Shown here: in pieces, positions 7,779 to 17,053 of the stretch
How the letters are laid out: every line of letters starts with the position of its first letter
Numbering within the stretch: the stretch's first letter is position 1
NCBI RefSeq assembly: GCF_900155525.1
Contig: NZ_LT706951.1
Span: 410,508-474,507, forward strand
Reading direction: 5' to 3'
Length of the DNA: 64,000 nt
Origin: Mailhella massiliensis
GTDB taxonomy: Bacteria > Desulfobacterota > Desulfovibrionia > Desulfovibrionales > Desulfovibrionaceae
The notes under the pieces: model-generated
Seen by the model: only the letters and a program-made list of their open reading frames with translations
The model's database searches: none
Told to the model about the DNA's origin: nothing
Translations under genes and position numbers: made by a program

Positions 7779-8987
7779 ATGTCCGATACCATCAACGATA
7801 CTCCCCGTTCCGGCCGCCTGCATATAGGTATTTACGGCAGGCGCAATGCGGGAAAATCCTCACTCATCAACGCTGTTACCGGTCATGAAACGGCCATCGT
7901 CTCCGAAAATGCCGGAACCACCACCGATCCCGTGTACAAATCCATGGAGATTCACGGTCTCGGCCCCTGTGTGCTCATCGATACCGCCGGTTTTGACGAC
8001 GTCGGCCCCATGGGCGAACTGCGTGTGGAAAAAACGCGCCTTGCTCTGGAAAAAACGGATATCGCTCTGCTGGTAGTGACCGGAGAAGGGGAACTCGACC
8101 GGGAAAAGGAATGGGTGGCCGCCTTCAAGGCCGGGAAGAAGCCTTTCATCATCGTGCTCAATAAAAAGGATGCGCTGGATGAGCCTCATCTGAAAGAGCG
8201 CGCAGCCTTCATCGAGCATGAACTCGGGCAGGCCCCTGTCGCCGTGAGTGCGGAGCGGCGCCTCAATCTGGACGGGCTGCGCGAGGCCATGCTGCGCCTT
8301 GTTCCTGCGGACTGGGGCAGGAGGGAGATCACCGGCAGCCTGTGCGGAGAGGGGGATGTGGTCATGCTGGTCATGCCGCAGGACATACAGGCCCCGCAGG
8401 GAAGGCTTATTCTTCCTCAGGTGCAGGTGACGCGGGAACTTCTGGACAAGAAGTGCATCATTGCCAGTTGCACGGCGGACAAGATCGCACAGACGCTGGA
8501 GGCGCTTGCGCGGCCGCCGCATCTCATCATCACCGATTCGCAGGTGTTCGGCGAGGTATGGAAGCTGAAGCCTGCGGAAAGTATGCTTACCTCGTTTTCC
8601 ATTCTCATGGCGGGCTGGAAAGGCGATATCGAGGAGTTCATCCGAGGGGCGGAAGCCATCGACCGCCTCACTCCCCATTCCCGCGTGCTCATTGCCGAAG
8701 CCTGCACCCATGCCCCTCTGGCCGAGGATATAGGACGCGAAAAGATTCCCCGCCGTCTGCGCGCCCGTTTCGGCGAAAGTCTGGACATCACCATCGTAAG
8801 CGGAACGGACTTTCCTGCCGATCTTACGCCTTACGACCTTGTCATTCATTGCGGGGCGTGCATGTTCAACCGTACCTACATGATGTCCCGCGTGAAAAAG
8901 GCCAGGGAACAGGGGGTGCCCATGTGCAACTACGGTGTGGCCCTGGCCAAGCTTACCGGTATTCTCGACAAGGTGGAACACGCCTGA
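7779..8987 (+). CDS. hydF: [FeFe]-hydrogenase H-cluster maturation GTPase HydF
   Basis: A 402-residue scaffold GTPase that carries the diiron precursor and delivers it to the apo-hydrogenase. The G1 loop GRRNAGKS is at residues 20-27, DTAG at 68-71 and NKKD at 128-131. The C-terminal iron-sulfur motif C-x-H-x45-H-C-x2-C is complete: Cys309, His311, His357, Cys358, Cys361. AAAGGAG stands 8 nt before the ATG. The long leader with two hairpins suggests separate control from hydE. Confidence 0.95.
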   Translation: MSDTINDTPRSGRLHIGIYGRRNAGKSSLINAVTGHETAIVSENAGTTTDPVYKSMEIHGLGPCVLIDTAGFDDVGPMGELRVEKTRLALEKTDIALLVVTGEGELDREKEWVAAFKAGKKPFIIVLNKKDALDEPHLKERAAFIEHELGQAPVAVSAERRLNLDGLREAMLRLVPADWGRREITGSLCGEGDVVMLVMPQDIQAPQGRLILPQVQVTRELLDKKCIIASCTADKIAQTLEALARPPHLIITDSQVFGEVWKLKPAESMLTSFSILMAGWKGDIEEFIRGAEAIDRLTPHSRVLIAEACTHAPLAEDIGREKIPRRLRARFGESLDITIVSGTDFPADLTPYDLVIHCGACMFNRTYMMSRVKKAREQGVPMCNYGVALAKLTGILDKVEHA

Positions 8988-9391
8988 AACCGGCGAGAGA
9001 CCGGTATGCCGAGGCAGCCGTAGGCATTCTGTTTTTTCTGTGCCTGTGGAAGCAGGCGGGCAGGAAAAGATGCCTTGCGGGCTGTGAGCCCTTCATTGCC
9101 GGGGAAGGCGATGCAGGTTGTGCGGGTGCTGCTGGAAGAATGTGACGCTGCCTGTCAGAAGATGCGTTTTTTCCTCCGCTCATGACGGCGTCTCCCCGGG
9201 GGGACGCCCTTGACGCGTAGCATCCCGCTCTTCGGACAGAGGAGAGAAACGGGCGGAATCGTCTCACGGAACCGCCGTTTTTTTCCGCGGAGATGCCGGC
9301 GGGATTCCCTGCATTTTTCGTGACCGGGGCCGTGTCGCGAAACTTTCTGCAGGAAAGATGCATCTTTTCCTGAAATCAGGAAAGAAAAAGC
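8988..9391. other. 404-bp gap between hydF and tRNA-Pro
   Basis: No gene is seen. It contains a GC hairpin at 9187-9208, the weak terminator at 9252-9283, and a perfect small hairpin (CTTTTCCTGA AA TCAGGAAAG, 9364-9384) just upstream of the tRNA promoter. Confidence 0.4.
9252..9283 (+). terminator. probable terminator downstream of hydF
   Basis: A short stem GGCGG/CCGCC (9252-9256 with 9272-9276) is followed by G and seven Ts. The stem is only 5 bp, so confidence is moderate. Confidence 0.4.
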
Positions 9392-9420
9392 TTGCCTTTT
9401 AGGTCGGGTCCGGCTATAGT
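9392..9420 (+). promoter_or_regulatory. sigma70 promoter of tRNA-Pro
   Basis: TTGCCT (9392-9397), 17-bp spacer, TATAGT (9415-9420), 12 bp before the tRNA 5' end. Confidence 0.75.
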
Positions 9421-9432
9421 GCCTTTCGTTGT

Positions 9433-9509
9433 CGGGATGTGGCTCAGTTTGGTAGAGTACAGCGTTCGGGACGCTGGGGTCGCTGGTTCAAATCCTGCCA
9501 TCCCGACCA
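9433..9509 (+). tRNA. tRNA-Pro, anticodon CGG
   Basis: A 77-nt cloverleaf with encoded CCA. The acceptor arm CGGGATG pairs with CATCCCG; the anticodon stem CAGCG/CGCTG encloses TTCGGGA, giving anticodon CGG. The T stem is GCTGG against CCTGC, so the middle pair (51:63) is a U-U mismatch where this tRNA normally has A-U. A strong terminator follows, so the gene is transcribed alone. Confidence 0.92.
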
Positions 9510-9523
9510 TGTTATAAAGGCAT

Positions 9524-9568
9524 AAGCCGCATAAGGAATCACAACTCCTTATGCGGCTTTACTTTTTT
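9524..9568 (+). terminator. intrinsic terminator of tRNA-Pro
   Basis: A 14-bp perfect stem (9524-9537 with 9546-9559), an 8-nt loop, then six Ts (9563-9568). Confidence 0.9.
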
Positions 9569-10375
9569 CTCTCCCTCTCCTGTTCTCCCAGGATTTCCTG
9601 TACAGGACGGCGAAAAGGTATCCTTTTCGGCGCCCTGTTTTTTATTTTTCCGGCAATACAGGAGCAGATGGCGCCACGGACGGGGGAGACTGTGGCACGG
9701 ACTCCGCCTTGCGCGGCCTGCATGGGCGGGTGAAGAAGGGCGCAAAGGCGCCCATGAAGTCCGACAGCGAGGCCGGTACGTTCTGGACGGAAATATCGGC
9801 GTCTCTTCTGTCGTTTTGCCGGAAAGCGGAATTCCCTTGGCTTTGGCATAGTTCCTGAAGTCTTTCTCAAGCCGGTCCGGCAGGCGAGGGATGGAGCGCG
9901 GGAGCTTCCGGCGCAGGGCATAGCCCGGGCGAAGAGAGGAAGGCGGGCAGGGGCGGAACGGATGGAACAGGTGCGCACCTTCCAGACTGTGGCTCTGACG
10001 GGCGGAAACAGACGACCAGACACAACATGGGGGTATGGCTCCTGCGGGGCTATGTGAAATATCGGCTGCCGTCATACATGCGGCCGTCGTGGGCGCGGCC
10101 ATTGCGGCAGAAGGAGAAGGGAAAGGAAGGCTCGGGCGGCATCTGCCCGGGAAGATGCCGGTACCGGGAGTGTTGCCGGATAAAAATCCGGCCGGAGAAT
10201 ATTTTCCCCGGCCGGAGATATGTTGAGGCGCGTTTTCCAAGAGTACGTCCCGGAAGGCGACGTCGCATTGCAAGGCCGCGGAAGCGCCATGAAGGGGACC
10301 TCTCCGGGCGGGAGTGATGCGTCCGCCCGCCGGAAAAAAGAACGTTTTTGAGCGGAAAGGCTTCCTGGAGGAAGA
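9569..10375. other. 807-bp gap after tRNA-Pro, no supported gene
   Basis: A minus-strand frame (to 10273) is open and has one protein-like stretch near 9820-9900 (RLEKDFRNYAKAKGIPLSG), but the rest is proline/arginine/serine-rich like an antisense frame and no start with a ribosome site was found. It could be a decayed gene next to a tRNA, a common integration site; no integrase or att repeat is visible. Confidence 0.35.
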
Positions 10376-10753
10376 CTACAGCCAGCTCGGCTTGTTCCTG
10401 GAAATCACGCCGTCCTGCATGGTGAAGCCTTCCAGACTTCCGGCCTTGACCTGTATGCAGAGGAAGCGGATGGGGCTGTCTTTCGCGGCGCATACGCAGC
10501 GGGCTCCCGCAGGAGCGATGCGGAAGCAGTCGCCTGCCTTCAGGGGAAGTTCCTCTCCGTCGATGTACAGTTTGCCCGCGCCGTCCAGCACGATATAGAG
10601 TTCTTCGTTCTGCGTGTGGGTATGGACAAAGGGAACGGATATTCCGGCAGGCAGGTTGTTGAGGGAAACTTCCGCTCCGGTAAGGTTCAGCAGATCGTGC
10701 AGTTCGCTGCGGGCGGCCGAGAAATCGAGATGGGCGAGAGTGCAGTTTTTCAT
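10376..10753 (-). CDS. small cupin-domain protein
   Basis: A 125-residue single cupin barrel. Motif 1 is PFVHTHTQNEELYIVLDGAG (metal ligands His, His, Glu), and motif 2 is LPLKAGDCFRIAPAGARC, where the usual motif-2 His is replaced (PAGAR instead of P-x-x-x-H), so the metal site may be altered. The activity is unknown; such cupins are often isomerases, dioxygenases or sensors. GGAG lies 9 nt before the start. Its upstream region carries the same 19-bp motif as the marR gene that follows on the same strand, suggesting it belongs to that regulator's regulon. Confidence 0.85.
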   Translation of the reverse strand: MKNCTLAHLDFSAARSELHDLLNLTGAEVSLNNLPAGISVPFVHTHTQNEELYIVLDGAGKLYIDGEELPLKAGDCFRIAPAGARCVCAAKDSPIRFLCIQVKAGSLEGFTMQDGVISRNKPSWL

Positions 10754-10770
10754 GGAAAACTCCTTTTTTG

Positions 10771-10789
10771 ATTCGTTATCGAACTAAAT
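10771..10789. promoter_or_regulatory. candidate MarR operator upstream of the cupin gene
   Basis: Its reverse complement matches the element at 11305-11323 at 17 of 19 positions (ATTTAGTT.GATA.CGAAT). It lies 18 bp before the cupin start. Confidence 0.7.
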
Positions 10790-10858
10790 GGTGAAAAATA
10801 TTGCGTCATGCCGGAACCTTCGACACGACGCGGTTAAATGAGGATGCCGGAGAACGGT

Positions 10859-11296
10859 TCAGCATTTTCCGTCCGCGTGTTTTTCCACACAGGCGGCAAG
10901 GAGCTGTTCCAGTTTCAGGGCCTCTTCCTCGCTGAGCCGGTCGGTAATGATGGCCTGCAGACCTTTGGAAATAGCATCGAAGGCGGGTTTGAGGGCCCGT
11001 CCTTTTTCCGTGAGGCGTACTTTTACTCCGCGTGAGTCCTCAGGATCGGGAATGCGTTCCACATAGCCGTTTTTCTCCAGCTTGGTCACCAGAGCCGTTA
11101 CGGTCGACTTGGTGCGGTGGGCATGAAACGCCAGTTCGCTCATGTTGCGGGAATCGCAGGTGAGCAACTGGCCCAGCACGTCGCCGTGACTGGGCGCAAT
11201 GTCGCGCAGACCGGCCTTTTCGAGCTCGGCGAGAATGAACGTATTGCCGATTTCACGCAGTCGGCTGGCGTAATTGAAAATGGCGAGCTGTTTCAT
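10859..11296 (-). CDS. MarR family transcriptional regulator
   Basis: A 145-residue winged-helix dimer. The recognition helix is in NMSELAFHAHRTKSTVTALVTKLEKNGYVER, followed by the wing DPEDSRGVKVRLTEKG. It likely represses itself and the cupin gene through the shared 19-bp motif; in its own promoter the motif fills the space between -35 and -10. The inducer is unknown. Confidence 0.9.
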   Translation of the reverse strand: MKQLAIFNYASRLREIGNTFILAELEKAGLRDIAPSHGDVLGQLLTCDSRNMSELAFHAHRTKSTVTALVTKLEKNGYVERIPDPEDSRGVKVRLTEKGRALKPAFDAISKGLQAIITDRLSEEEALKLEQLLAACVEKHADGKC

Positions 11297-11303
11297 GACC
11301 TTC

Positions 11304-11332
11304 TATTTAGTTTGATATCGAATTTTTGTCAA
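11304..11332 (-). promoter_or_regulatory. marR promoter with overlapping operator
   Basis: Minus strand TTGACA (11327-11332), 17-bp spacer, TAAATA (11304-11309). The operator-like element 11305-11323 (core TTTGATATCGAA, nearly palindromic) covers the -10 and most of the spacer, which fits autorepression. Confidence 0.8.
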
Positions 11333-11368
11333 GAAAAAAGATCACGGCTCGTGGTTCCGGCCGTGATC
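11333..11368 (-). terminator. intrinsic terminator of the pstSCA transcript
   Basis: A 9-bp perfect stem GATCACGGC/GCCGTGATC (11340-11348 with 11360-11368) is followed on the minus strand by TTTTTTC. It ends immediately at the marR -35 box, insulating the two units. A second hairpin (11424-11446) lies nearer pstA. Confidence 0.85.
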
Positions 11369-11491
11369 GGAACGGCGCGCTGCGAGGAGGCGGCAGACGC
11401 CGTGTTTTCTCTTCCTCCGCAGGCCTGCCGGAACAGGTCCGGCAGGAGAAAGCGGCGGTAAAGAGGAAGGAATGTGCGGGAAGAGGCCCGT

Positions 11492-12364
11492 TTACTGTTT
11501 GTTGCGGTTCTGCAGCCTGTCGCGCAGGATGATGGCCAGAAGGTTCATGCCCACCACGAGGAAGATGAGCATGAGCGCCGTGCCGTACTGCAGGGGCAGG
11601 GTTTTTTCGATGTCCGTGCCGGAGGTGGCGAGAATGTACATGTGATACGGCAGCGACATGACGGGGCTCAGGATGGAGTCGGGCATATGCGGGGTGAAGT
11701 ACACGGCGGCCGTGAACATGATGGCGCCGGTTTCGCCCGCAGCGCGGGCGAGGCCCAGAATGCAGCCGGTGAGCATACCGGGAAAGGCGGCGGGAATGAC
11801 CACGCGAAGTATGGTCTGCACCTTGGTGGCGCCCATGGCCAGGGAGGCTTCGCGCCAGGAATCGGGCACGCGGCGGAGGGATTCTTCGGCGGTGTTGATG
11901 ATGATGGGCAGAGTGAGGATGGAAAGGGTGAGGATGCCGGAAAGCAGGCTTACCCCGAGTCCGAGGAAGGTGACGAAGAAGGAAAGTCCGAACAGGCCGA
12001 AAACAATGGATGGCACGCCCGCAAGGTTGTTGATGCCGAAGCGTATGTAGTAGGTGAGGCGCGAATGGCGGCTGTACTCATGCAGATACACGGCCGTGGC
12101 CACACCGATGGGGAAAACGATGATCATGGAGCCGAAGGCCAGCAGGAAGGTGCCTACGATGCAGGGCATGATGCCGCCTTCCGTCATCATGTTCTTGGGA
12201 TAGGCGGTGAGAAATTCCCAGGAAAGGGAGGAAATCCCGTTGAGGGCAAGGTAGAGGCATACGCCGGAAAGCGCCAGCACATTGATGGCGGCGGAGGCAT
12301 GGAGCAGCCCGAACATCAGTTTCTGAAGGCGCAGGCGGTATTTGTTGCGAGTGGCGCTGTTCAT
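11492..12364 (-). CDS. pstA: phosphate ABC transporter permease PstA
   Basis: A 290-residue inner-membrane permease with six expected helices. It carries the ABC EAA loop EESLRRVPDSWREASLAMGATKVQT that contacts PstB, and the PstA landmarks FLTAYPKN, PSIVFGLFG and RAAGETGAIMFTA. The start at 12364 (MNSATRNKYRL) was preferred over the longer frame because AGGAG lies 6 nt upstream. It follows pstC by about 110 bp. Confidence 0.94.
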   Translation of the reverse strand: MNSATRNKYRLRLQKLMFGLLHASAAINVLALSGVCLYLALNGISSLSWEFLTAYPKNMMTEGGIMPCIVGTFLLAFGSMIIVFPIGVATAVYLHEYSRHSRLTYYIRFGINNLAGVPSIVFGLFGLSFFVTFLGLGVSLLSGILTLSILTLPIIINTAEESLRRVPDSWREASLAMGATKVQTILRVVIPAAFPGMLTGCILGLARAAGETGAIMFTAAVYFTPHMPDSILSPVMSLPYHMYILATSGTDIEKTLPLQYGTALMLIFLVVGMNLLAIILRDRLQNRNKQ

Positions 12365-12473
12365 GGAATCTCCTGAAAGGGATGATGCCGGCCTTGCGGC
12401 CGGAGCGCATACGGAAGGGGAGGAACTTGCGGGAAGAGTCGCCGTACGCGGTGAAAGACGGAGCGAGGACATA

Positions 12474-13352
12474 TCAGCAGCCTATGCCGGAATTGCGCTT
12501 TTCCGCGATGCGGAAGGCGGTGGCGTTGAAGATGAGCGTGAAGATGATGAGCACGATGCCGGTGGCGAACAGGGCGAAATAATGTTCGCTGTGGAAGGGG
12601 GCCTCCGCCATTTCCGCAGCAATGGAGGCGGGAATGGGGCGCACGGAATCGAACAGCGAGGTGGGAATGACGGCCGCGCCGCCGGCCACCATGAGCACGA
12701 CCATGGTTTCGCCTATGGAGCGGGACATCCCCAGCATGACGGCAGTACCTATGCCGGAACTGGCGGCGGGGAGCACCACGCGGATGAGCGTTTCCCATTT
12801 GGTGGCGCCGAGGGAGAGCGAGGCTTCGCGCAGTTCGCGCGGGACGGAGTAGATGGCGTCCTCGGCCACGGAGCAGATGATGGGCACGCTCATGAAGGCC
12901 AGCATGAGTCCGGCGTTGAGCAGGTTGAGGCCGGAAGCGGCCCCGAAATAGTTCTGAAGGAAGGGAGCTACGACCACCATGCCGAAGAAGCCGATGACCA
13001 CGGAGGGCAGGGCGGCGAGCAGTTCCACGAAGGGCTTGACGATACGGCGCATACCGGGCTTCGCCACTTCCGCAAGATAGATGGCCGTGGCCACGCCGAG
13101 GGGAACCGCAATGACGGTGGCCAGCAGCATGACGGTGAAGGAACCGGCGATGAGGGGAAGTATGCCGAATTCCATGGGCTCGTCGGTGGGGTACCAGCCC
13201 AGACCGAACAGGAAGTCGAAGAGGGGATAATCCTTGAAGAAGGGGAGGCCGTCCAGCAGCAGAAAGAGAACGATGCCCGCCATGGAAAGGATGGAAAGCG
13301 TCGATATGCCGGCCAGCAGCCATTGAATGAGTCGTTCCTTGCGAGTGTTCAT
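12474..13352 (-). CDS. pstC: phosphate ABC transporter permease PstC
   Basis: A 292-residue permease that pairs with PstA to form the phosphate channel. It has the PstC landmarks EFGILPLIAGS, ELLAALPSVVIGFFGM and MSRSIGETMVVLMVAGG, and the EAA loop EDAIYSVPRELREASLSLGATKWET. It lies between pstS and pstA on the minus strand. Confidence 0.94.
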   Translation of the reverse strand: MNTRKERLIQWLLAGISTLSILSMAGIVLFLLLDGLPFFKDYPLFDFLFGLGWYPTDEPMEFGILPLIAGSFTVMLLATVIAVPLGVATAIYLAEVAKPGMRRIVKPFVELLAALPSVVIGFFGMVVVAPFLQNYFGAASGLNLLNAGLMLAFMSVPIICSVAEDAIYSVPRELREASLSLGATKWETLIRVVLPAASSGIGTAVMLGMSRSIGETMVVLMVAGGAAVIPTSLFDSVRPIPASIAAEMAEAPFHSEHYFALFATGIVLIIFTLIFNATAFRIAEKRNSGIGC

Positions 13353-13529
13353 GCCGTTATCCGTGGAATACGAAAAAAGGGGGAATTCCCCCGTGTTGTC
13401 GGCCTCCGGGAAGCGTCCGCCGGACTTTCAGCCTCCGGCGGAGCTTCTGGGGAGCCCGATCTCGTGACATGCCTCCGTACGCGGCGGGGCGCTTTTTCCC
13501 GCCCGGGTGCCGCGTCGAAAGGAGGAATG

Positions 13530-14348
13530 CTACTTTCCGAGCGGGATATAGCCCGCCTTCAGGACATCCTGCTGGCCGAGCTTGGGATCAAGCATGAAAT
13601 CCATGAACTTGCCGGTGTTGCCCGCAGGCTTGCCGTTGGTGAAGAGATACAGTTCGCGGGAGAGGGGCCACTTCTTGGCAAGGGCGGTTTCGGCGGAAGC
13701 CTCGACGCCGCCGATGGTGAGGCCCTTGACGTTGTCGTTCAGATATCCCATACCGATATAACCGATGGCGTTGGGATTGGTGGCCACGTTCTGGGCGACG
13801 CCGCCGTTGCTGGCCTGGGTGAGGGCCTTGGGCATGACCCGGGCGTCCTTCATCACGAGTTCCTTCCAGCATTCGTAGGTGCCGGAGGAGTTGTCGCGGT
13901 TGACGACCACGATGACGGCGTCGTTGCCGCCCAATTCCTTCCAGTTGGTGATCTTTCCGGCGAAGATGTCGCGCAGCTTTTCAATGGAAAGATCCTTGAC
14001 GGGGTTCTTGGTGTTGACGATGGGCACCAGGGCGTCCACGCCGATGACGGTGCGGGTGAGTTCCATCTTCTTGTCGGCGGCGAGCTTGGTTTCGCTGGAC
14101 TTGACGTCGCGGGAAGACATGGCCACGTCGGTGATGCCGTCAAGAAGGGACTTGATGCCCGTACCGGAACCGCCGCCGGAAAGGACGATGGAAATGTCGG
14201 GGTAGCTCGCCATGAAGTGTTCGGAGGCCTTCTGAATGATGGGCAGCACGGTGGTGGAACCGTTGATGGTGATGGATTCGGCCGCAGCGGCGGGGGAAAC
14301 CGCAGAGAGGGCGAGCAGGGCGCTCATGACGATGCTTTTGATTTTCAT
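13530..14348 (-). CDS. pstS: periplasmic phosphate-binding protein PstS
   Basis: A 272-residue substrate-binding protein with a type I signal peptide (hydrophobic core then SPAAAAES). Phosphate-binding loops are ITINGSTTVLPI, LSGGGSGTGIKSL and VNRDNSSGTYECW, the second and third being the T-x-S and S-G-T loops that cage phosphate. It is the first gene of the minus-strand pst arm. A TATACT -10-like box lies upstream on the minus strand (about 14427-14432). The pstC start is 180 bp downstream of its stop. Confidence 0.94.
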   Translation of the reverse strand: MKIKSIVMSALLALSAVSPAAAAESITINGSTTVLPIIQKASEHFMASYPDISIVLSGGGSGTGIKSLLDGITDVAMSSRDVKSSETKLAADKKMELTRTVIGVDALVPIVNTKNPVKDLSIEKLRDIFAGKITNWKELGGNDAVIVVVNRDNSSGTYECWKELVMKDARVMPKALTQASNGGVAQNVATNPNAIGYIGMGYLNDNVKGLTIGGVEASAETALAKKWPLSRELYLFTNGKPAGNTGKFMDFMLDPKLGQQDVLKAGYIPLGK

Positions 14349-14551
14349 GGATCAGACTCCTTGTGTTTTTCCGGCGGATCATCCCGCCGGACAGAATGCA
14401 AACTAGAAAGCGATTGTTGCGGCAGTATATCCCGGATATTAATTTTTTGTATCGCTTCAACATGCCGTCCTTTCATGATATTTTTATAGGAATGTAACAC
14501 TGGCTTCATACTGCGAAGCTACACAGATCAGAAACCGAAAGGGGAAACATC
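14349..14551. promoter_or_regulatory. divergent pstS/phoB control region
   Basis: This 203-bp AT-richer region must contain both divergent promoters. A TATACT box for pstS is visible without a matching -35, as in activator-dependent promoters. A perfect pair of E. coli-type Pho boxes was not found; TGTAACA-N4-CTTCATA at 14492-14509 is the nearest match and is weak. A small hairpin (GCTTC/GAAGC) overlaps it. Confidence 0.5.
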
Positions 14552-15241
14552 GTGGACAACAAACAGCCTGTCATACTTGTTGTGGAGGACGACGACGATA
14601 TCCGTGAGCTGGTGGCTTTTTCTCTGGAAGAGGAAGGTTACCATGTCGAACAGGCCGCCGACGGTCTTCGCGGGCAGGAAATGGCCGAGACCCTCAAGCC
14701 GGATCTCATCATCCTCGATCTCATGCTGCCCGGAAGGGACGGGCTTTCCGTGTGCCGCGAGCTCAACAGGCACGCTGCGGAAAGTATGCCCTGTCCCATA
14801 CTCATGCTCACGGCGAGGGGCGAGGAAATGGACCGCATCATCGGCTTTGAATACGGAGCCGACGATTATGTGGTTAAACCTTTTAATATCCGTGAACTGA
14901 TGCTGCGCGTCAAGGCCATCCTGCGCCGCCGCAGCATGGATACCGGGAAAAAGGTCGTCGTGCGGCACGGCGTCAGCCTCGATCAGCAGGGCCGCCGTGT
15001 GTCCATCGACGGCCGCACGCTGGAACTGACCGCGCTGGAATACCGCATTTTTGAGGATTTCTTCCTCAACGCCGGCCGCATACGCACGCGTGAAGAGCTT
15101 CTTTCCTCCGTGTGGGGCTACCAGTTCGAGGGATATGAACGCACGGTCGACGTGCATATCGCCCGCCTGCGCCGCAAGCTCGGAGACGCCGCCCAGTACC
15201 TGGAGACGGTACGCGGCATGGGCTATCGCTATAAGGAATAG
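14552..15241 (+). CDS. phoB: phosphate regulon response regulator PhoB
   Basis: A 229-residue OmpR/PhoB-class regulator starting at GTG with a GAAAGGGG ribosome site. The receiver has acidic pocket EDDDD, phospho-Asp in LIILDLMLPGRDG and the conserved Lys in DYVVKPF. The C-terminal winged helix has LTALEYRIFEDFFLNAG and RTVDVHIARLRRKLGD. It is divergent from pstS, as expected for its main target, and separated from phoR by 2 bp. Confidence 0.92.
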   Translation: MDNKQPVILVVEDDDDIRELVAFSLEEEGYHVEQAADGLRGQEMAETLKPDLIILDLMLPGRDGLSVCRELNRHAAESMPCPILMLTARGEEMDRIIGFEYGADDYVVKPFNIRELMLRVKAILRRRSMDTGKKVVVRHGVSLDQQGRRVSIDGRTLELTALEYRIFEDFFLNAGRIRTREELLSSVWGYQFEGYERTVDVHIARLRRKLGDAAQYLETVRGMGYRYKE

Positions 15242-15243
15242 CC

Positions 15244-17019
15244 ATGAAGAACACCACGTTTTCCATCAAGATATTTTTCTGTTTCTGTGTCGTCATTCTG
15301 TTTTCCGTGCTGGTGCCGTGCGGATATTTTCTGCACAGCATCAAGCAGGAAAGCATTGATCTCTCGCGGGAGGAGGCCTTCCGCGAGGTATCCTTCGTGC
15401 AGACCTGCATTCTGGACGAGGTGAAGAAGGCGGGAGGCTCGCCGAAGAGCGTCCTGCCGGAAATGCTGAAGAATTTCTACTCCGGCGGGGAACACCGCGT
15501 GACGCTTATCGACGCCGAGGGCGTGGTGCTGTACGATTCCTTTGCCGAAAACGTCGCCGAGCTGGAAAATCACCGTTATCATGAGGAAGTGGCCCTTGCC
15601 TTCGCTCATGGAGAAGGCTCCAGCGTAAGGCACAGCGCAAGCCTCGATACGCCGTTCGTCTACGCCGCAAAGCGCGTCGCCATACCGGGAACGTCCATCA
15701 ACGTCATCCGCGTGGCCGCGCCGCTTTCCCTGGTGGAAACTCATGCCGCCGACAGAAGCCGTGCGCTCATGGCGGGCGCCGTGGCGGCGCTGATCTTTGC
15801 CGTGGGCTTTGCCGCCTTCATGTCCATGCGCTTCCGCCGTTCCCTGCAGCTCATGATCACTTCGGTGGAAAACCTGGCCACTCCCGGCAGCCGCAGCGGC
15901 CGCATCAGCCTGAGAGCGTTGCCCGGCGACGAATTCGCGCCGCTGGCCTCCGCCGTCAATTCCATGGCCCAGCGCATGGAAGTGCAGGTGAATCATATTC
16001 TCGCCCAGAAGGCCCAGCTCGACGCCGTGCTCAACAGTATCGCCGAGGGCGTGCTCGTGGTGGATCACGAAGGCTGCGTGCGCAGCGTCAACGCCACTCT
16101 GGTACGTCTCTTCCCCCGCGCTGCCCATGCCGAGGGCCTGCAGCCCGTGGAAGTGATTCCTTCTCCCGAACTGCAGAAGGGGATAGAATCGCTCAAGCAT
16201 GAAGTGCCGGAAAAGCCCGTGCAGTTTGAAATGGACAACATGTCGGGCCGCAAGCTTCAGGTGCTGATCTGCCCCATTGTGGGAGAAAGCAAGCTGCTCA
16301 TGGCCGTGGCCGTGTTCCACGATATTACGGAAATGTCTGTACTCATGGACATGCGGCGGGATTTCGTGGCCAACGTTTCCCACGAACTGCGCACTCCTCT
16401 GACGGCCATCATGGGTTATGCCGAAAGTCTGAAGCGCTACGTCACGGAAAAAAGGGCGCTGCATTTTCTGGAAGTCATCGACCGCAATTCCCAGTACATG
16501 GCTACCATGGTCAAGGATCTGCTCCAGCTCTCCAGCATAGAGAACGGTTCCATTCCCATGGATATCAAGCCCATATCCGCATCCTCCATCATTCATGGCG
16601 GTATGGATCTGTGCCGCACCTCGGCGGAAGCCAAGCGGCTGGAATTTCATGAAGAACTCAAGGAAGGCGATTTTCCCGTCAATGCCGATGCGGAATATCT
16701 GACAAGAGTGGTCCGCAATCTGCTGGAAAACGCCTGCCGCTACGCGCCCGAAGGTTCCCGCATCGTGATTTCCGTGGAGCCGGACAGGGAATCGGGCATG
16801 GCCGTGTTCCGCGTTGCAGACAGCGGGCCGGGCATTCCGCCGGAACTGCGCGTGCGGGTATTCGAACGCTTTTACCGGGTGGAAAAGCACAGGGGCGGTC
16901 AGGTTTCCACGGGCCTCGGCCTTGCCATCTGCAAGCATGTCGTGGAAAGGCACGGCGGCTGCATAGGCGTTGAGGACGGCCCCGGCTGCATCATGCGCTT
17001 CACCATTCCCCTTGCCTGA
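15244..17019 (+). CDS. phoR: phosphate regulon sensor histidine kinase PhoR
   Basis: A 591-residue membrane kinase. An N-terminal helix, an extracytoplasmic domain of about 130 residues, and a second helix near 175-195 precede a HAMP-like linker and a PAS domain ([14 protein letters not shown]). HisKA has the phospho-His in [19 protein letters not shown]; the ATPase domain has N-box [18 protein letters not shown] and [16 protein letters not shown]. Unlike the short E. coli PhoR it has a sizeable sensor domain, which is common in other phyla. It lies between phoB and pstB. Confidence 0.9.
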   Translation: MKNTTFSIKIFFCFCVVILFSVLVPCGYFLHSIKQESIDLSREEAFREVSFVQTCILDEVKKAGGSPKSVLPEMLKNFYSGGEHRVTLIDAEGVVLYDSFAENVAELENHRYHEEVALAFAHGEGSSVRHSASLDTPFVYAAKRVAIPGTSINVIRVAAPLSLVETHAADRSRALMAGAVAALIFAVGFAAFMSMRFRRSLQLMITSVENLATPGSRSGRISLRALPGDEFAPLASAVNSMAQRMEVQVNHILAQKAQLDAVLNSIAEGVLVVDHEGCVRSVNATLVRLFPRAAHAEGLQPVEVIPSPELQKGIESLKHEVPEKPVQFEMDNMSGRKLQVLICPIVGESKLLMAVAVFHDITEMSVLMDMRRDFVANVSHELRTPLTAIMGYAESLKRYVTEKRALHFLEVIDRNSQYMATMVKDLLQLSSIENGSIPMDIKPISASSIIHGGMDLCRTSAEAKRLEFHEELKEGDFPVNADAEYLTRVVRNLLENACRYAPEGSRIVISVEPDRESGMAVFRVADSGPGIPPELRVRVFERFYRVEKHRGGQVSTGLGLAICKHVVERHGGCIGVEDGPGCIMRFTIPLA

Positions 17020-17053
17020 ACCATCCGTCAGTTTTTTCAAGGAGTTTCTCCCC

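Noticed and set aside
9539-10273. Minus-strand 244-codon frame after tRNA-Pro
   Set aside because: Only a short stretch is protein-like, there is no ribosome site, and its 3' end lies in the tRNA terminator.
14492-14509. Pho box in the pstS/phoB control region
   Set aside because: Only partial agreement with CTGTCAT direct repeats; called a weak candidate rather than a site.
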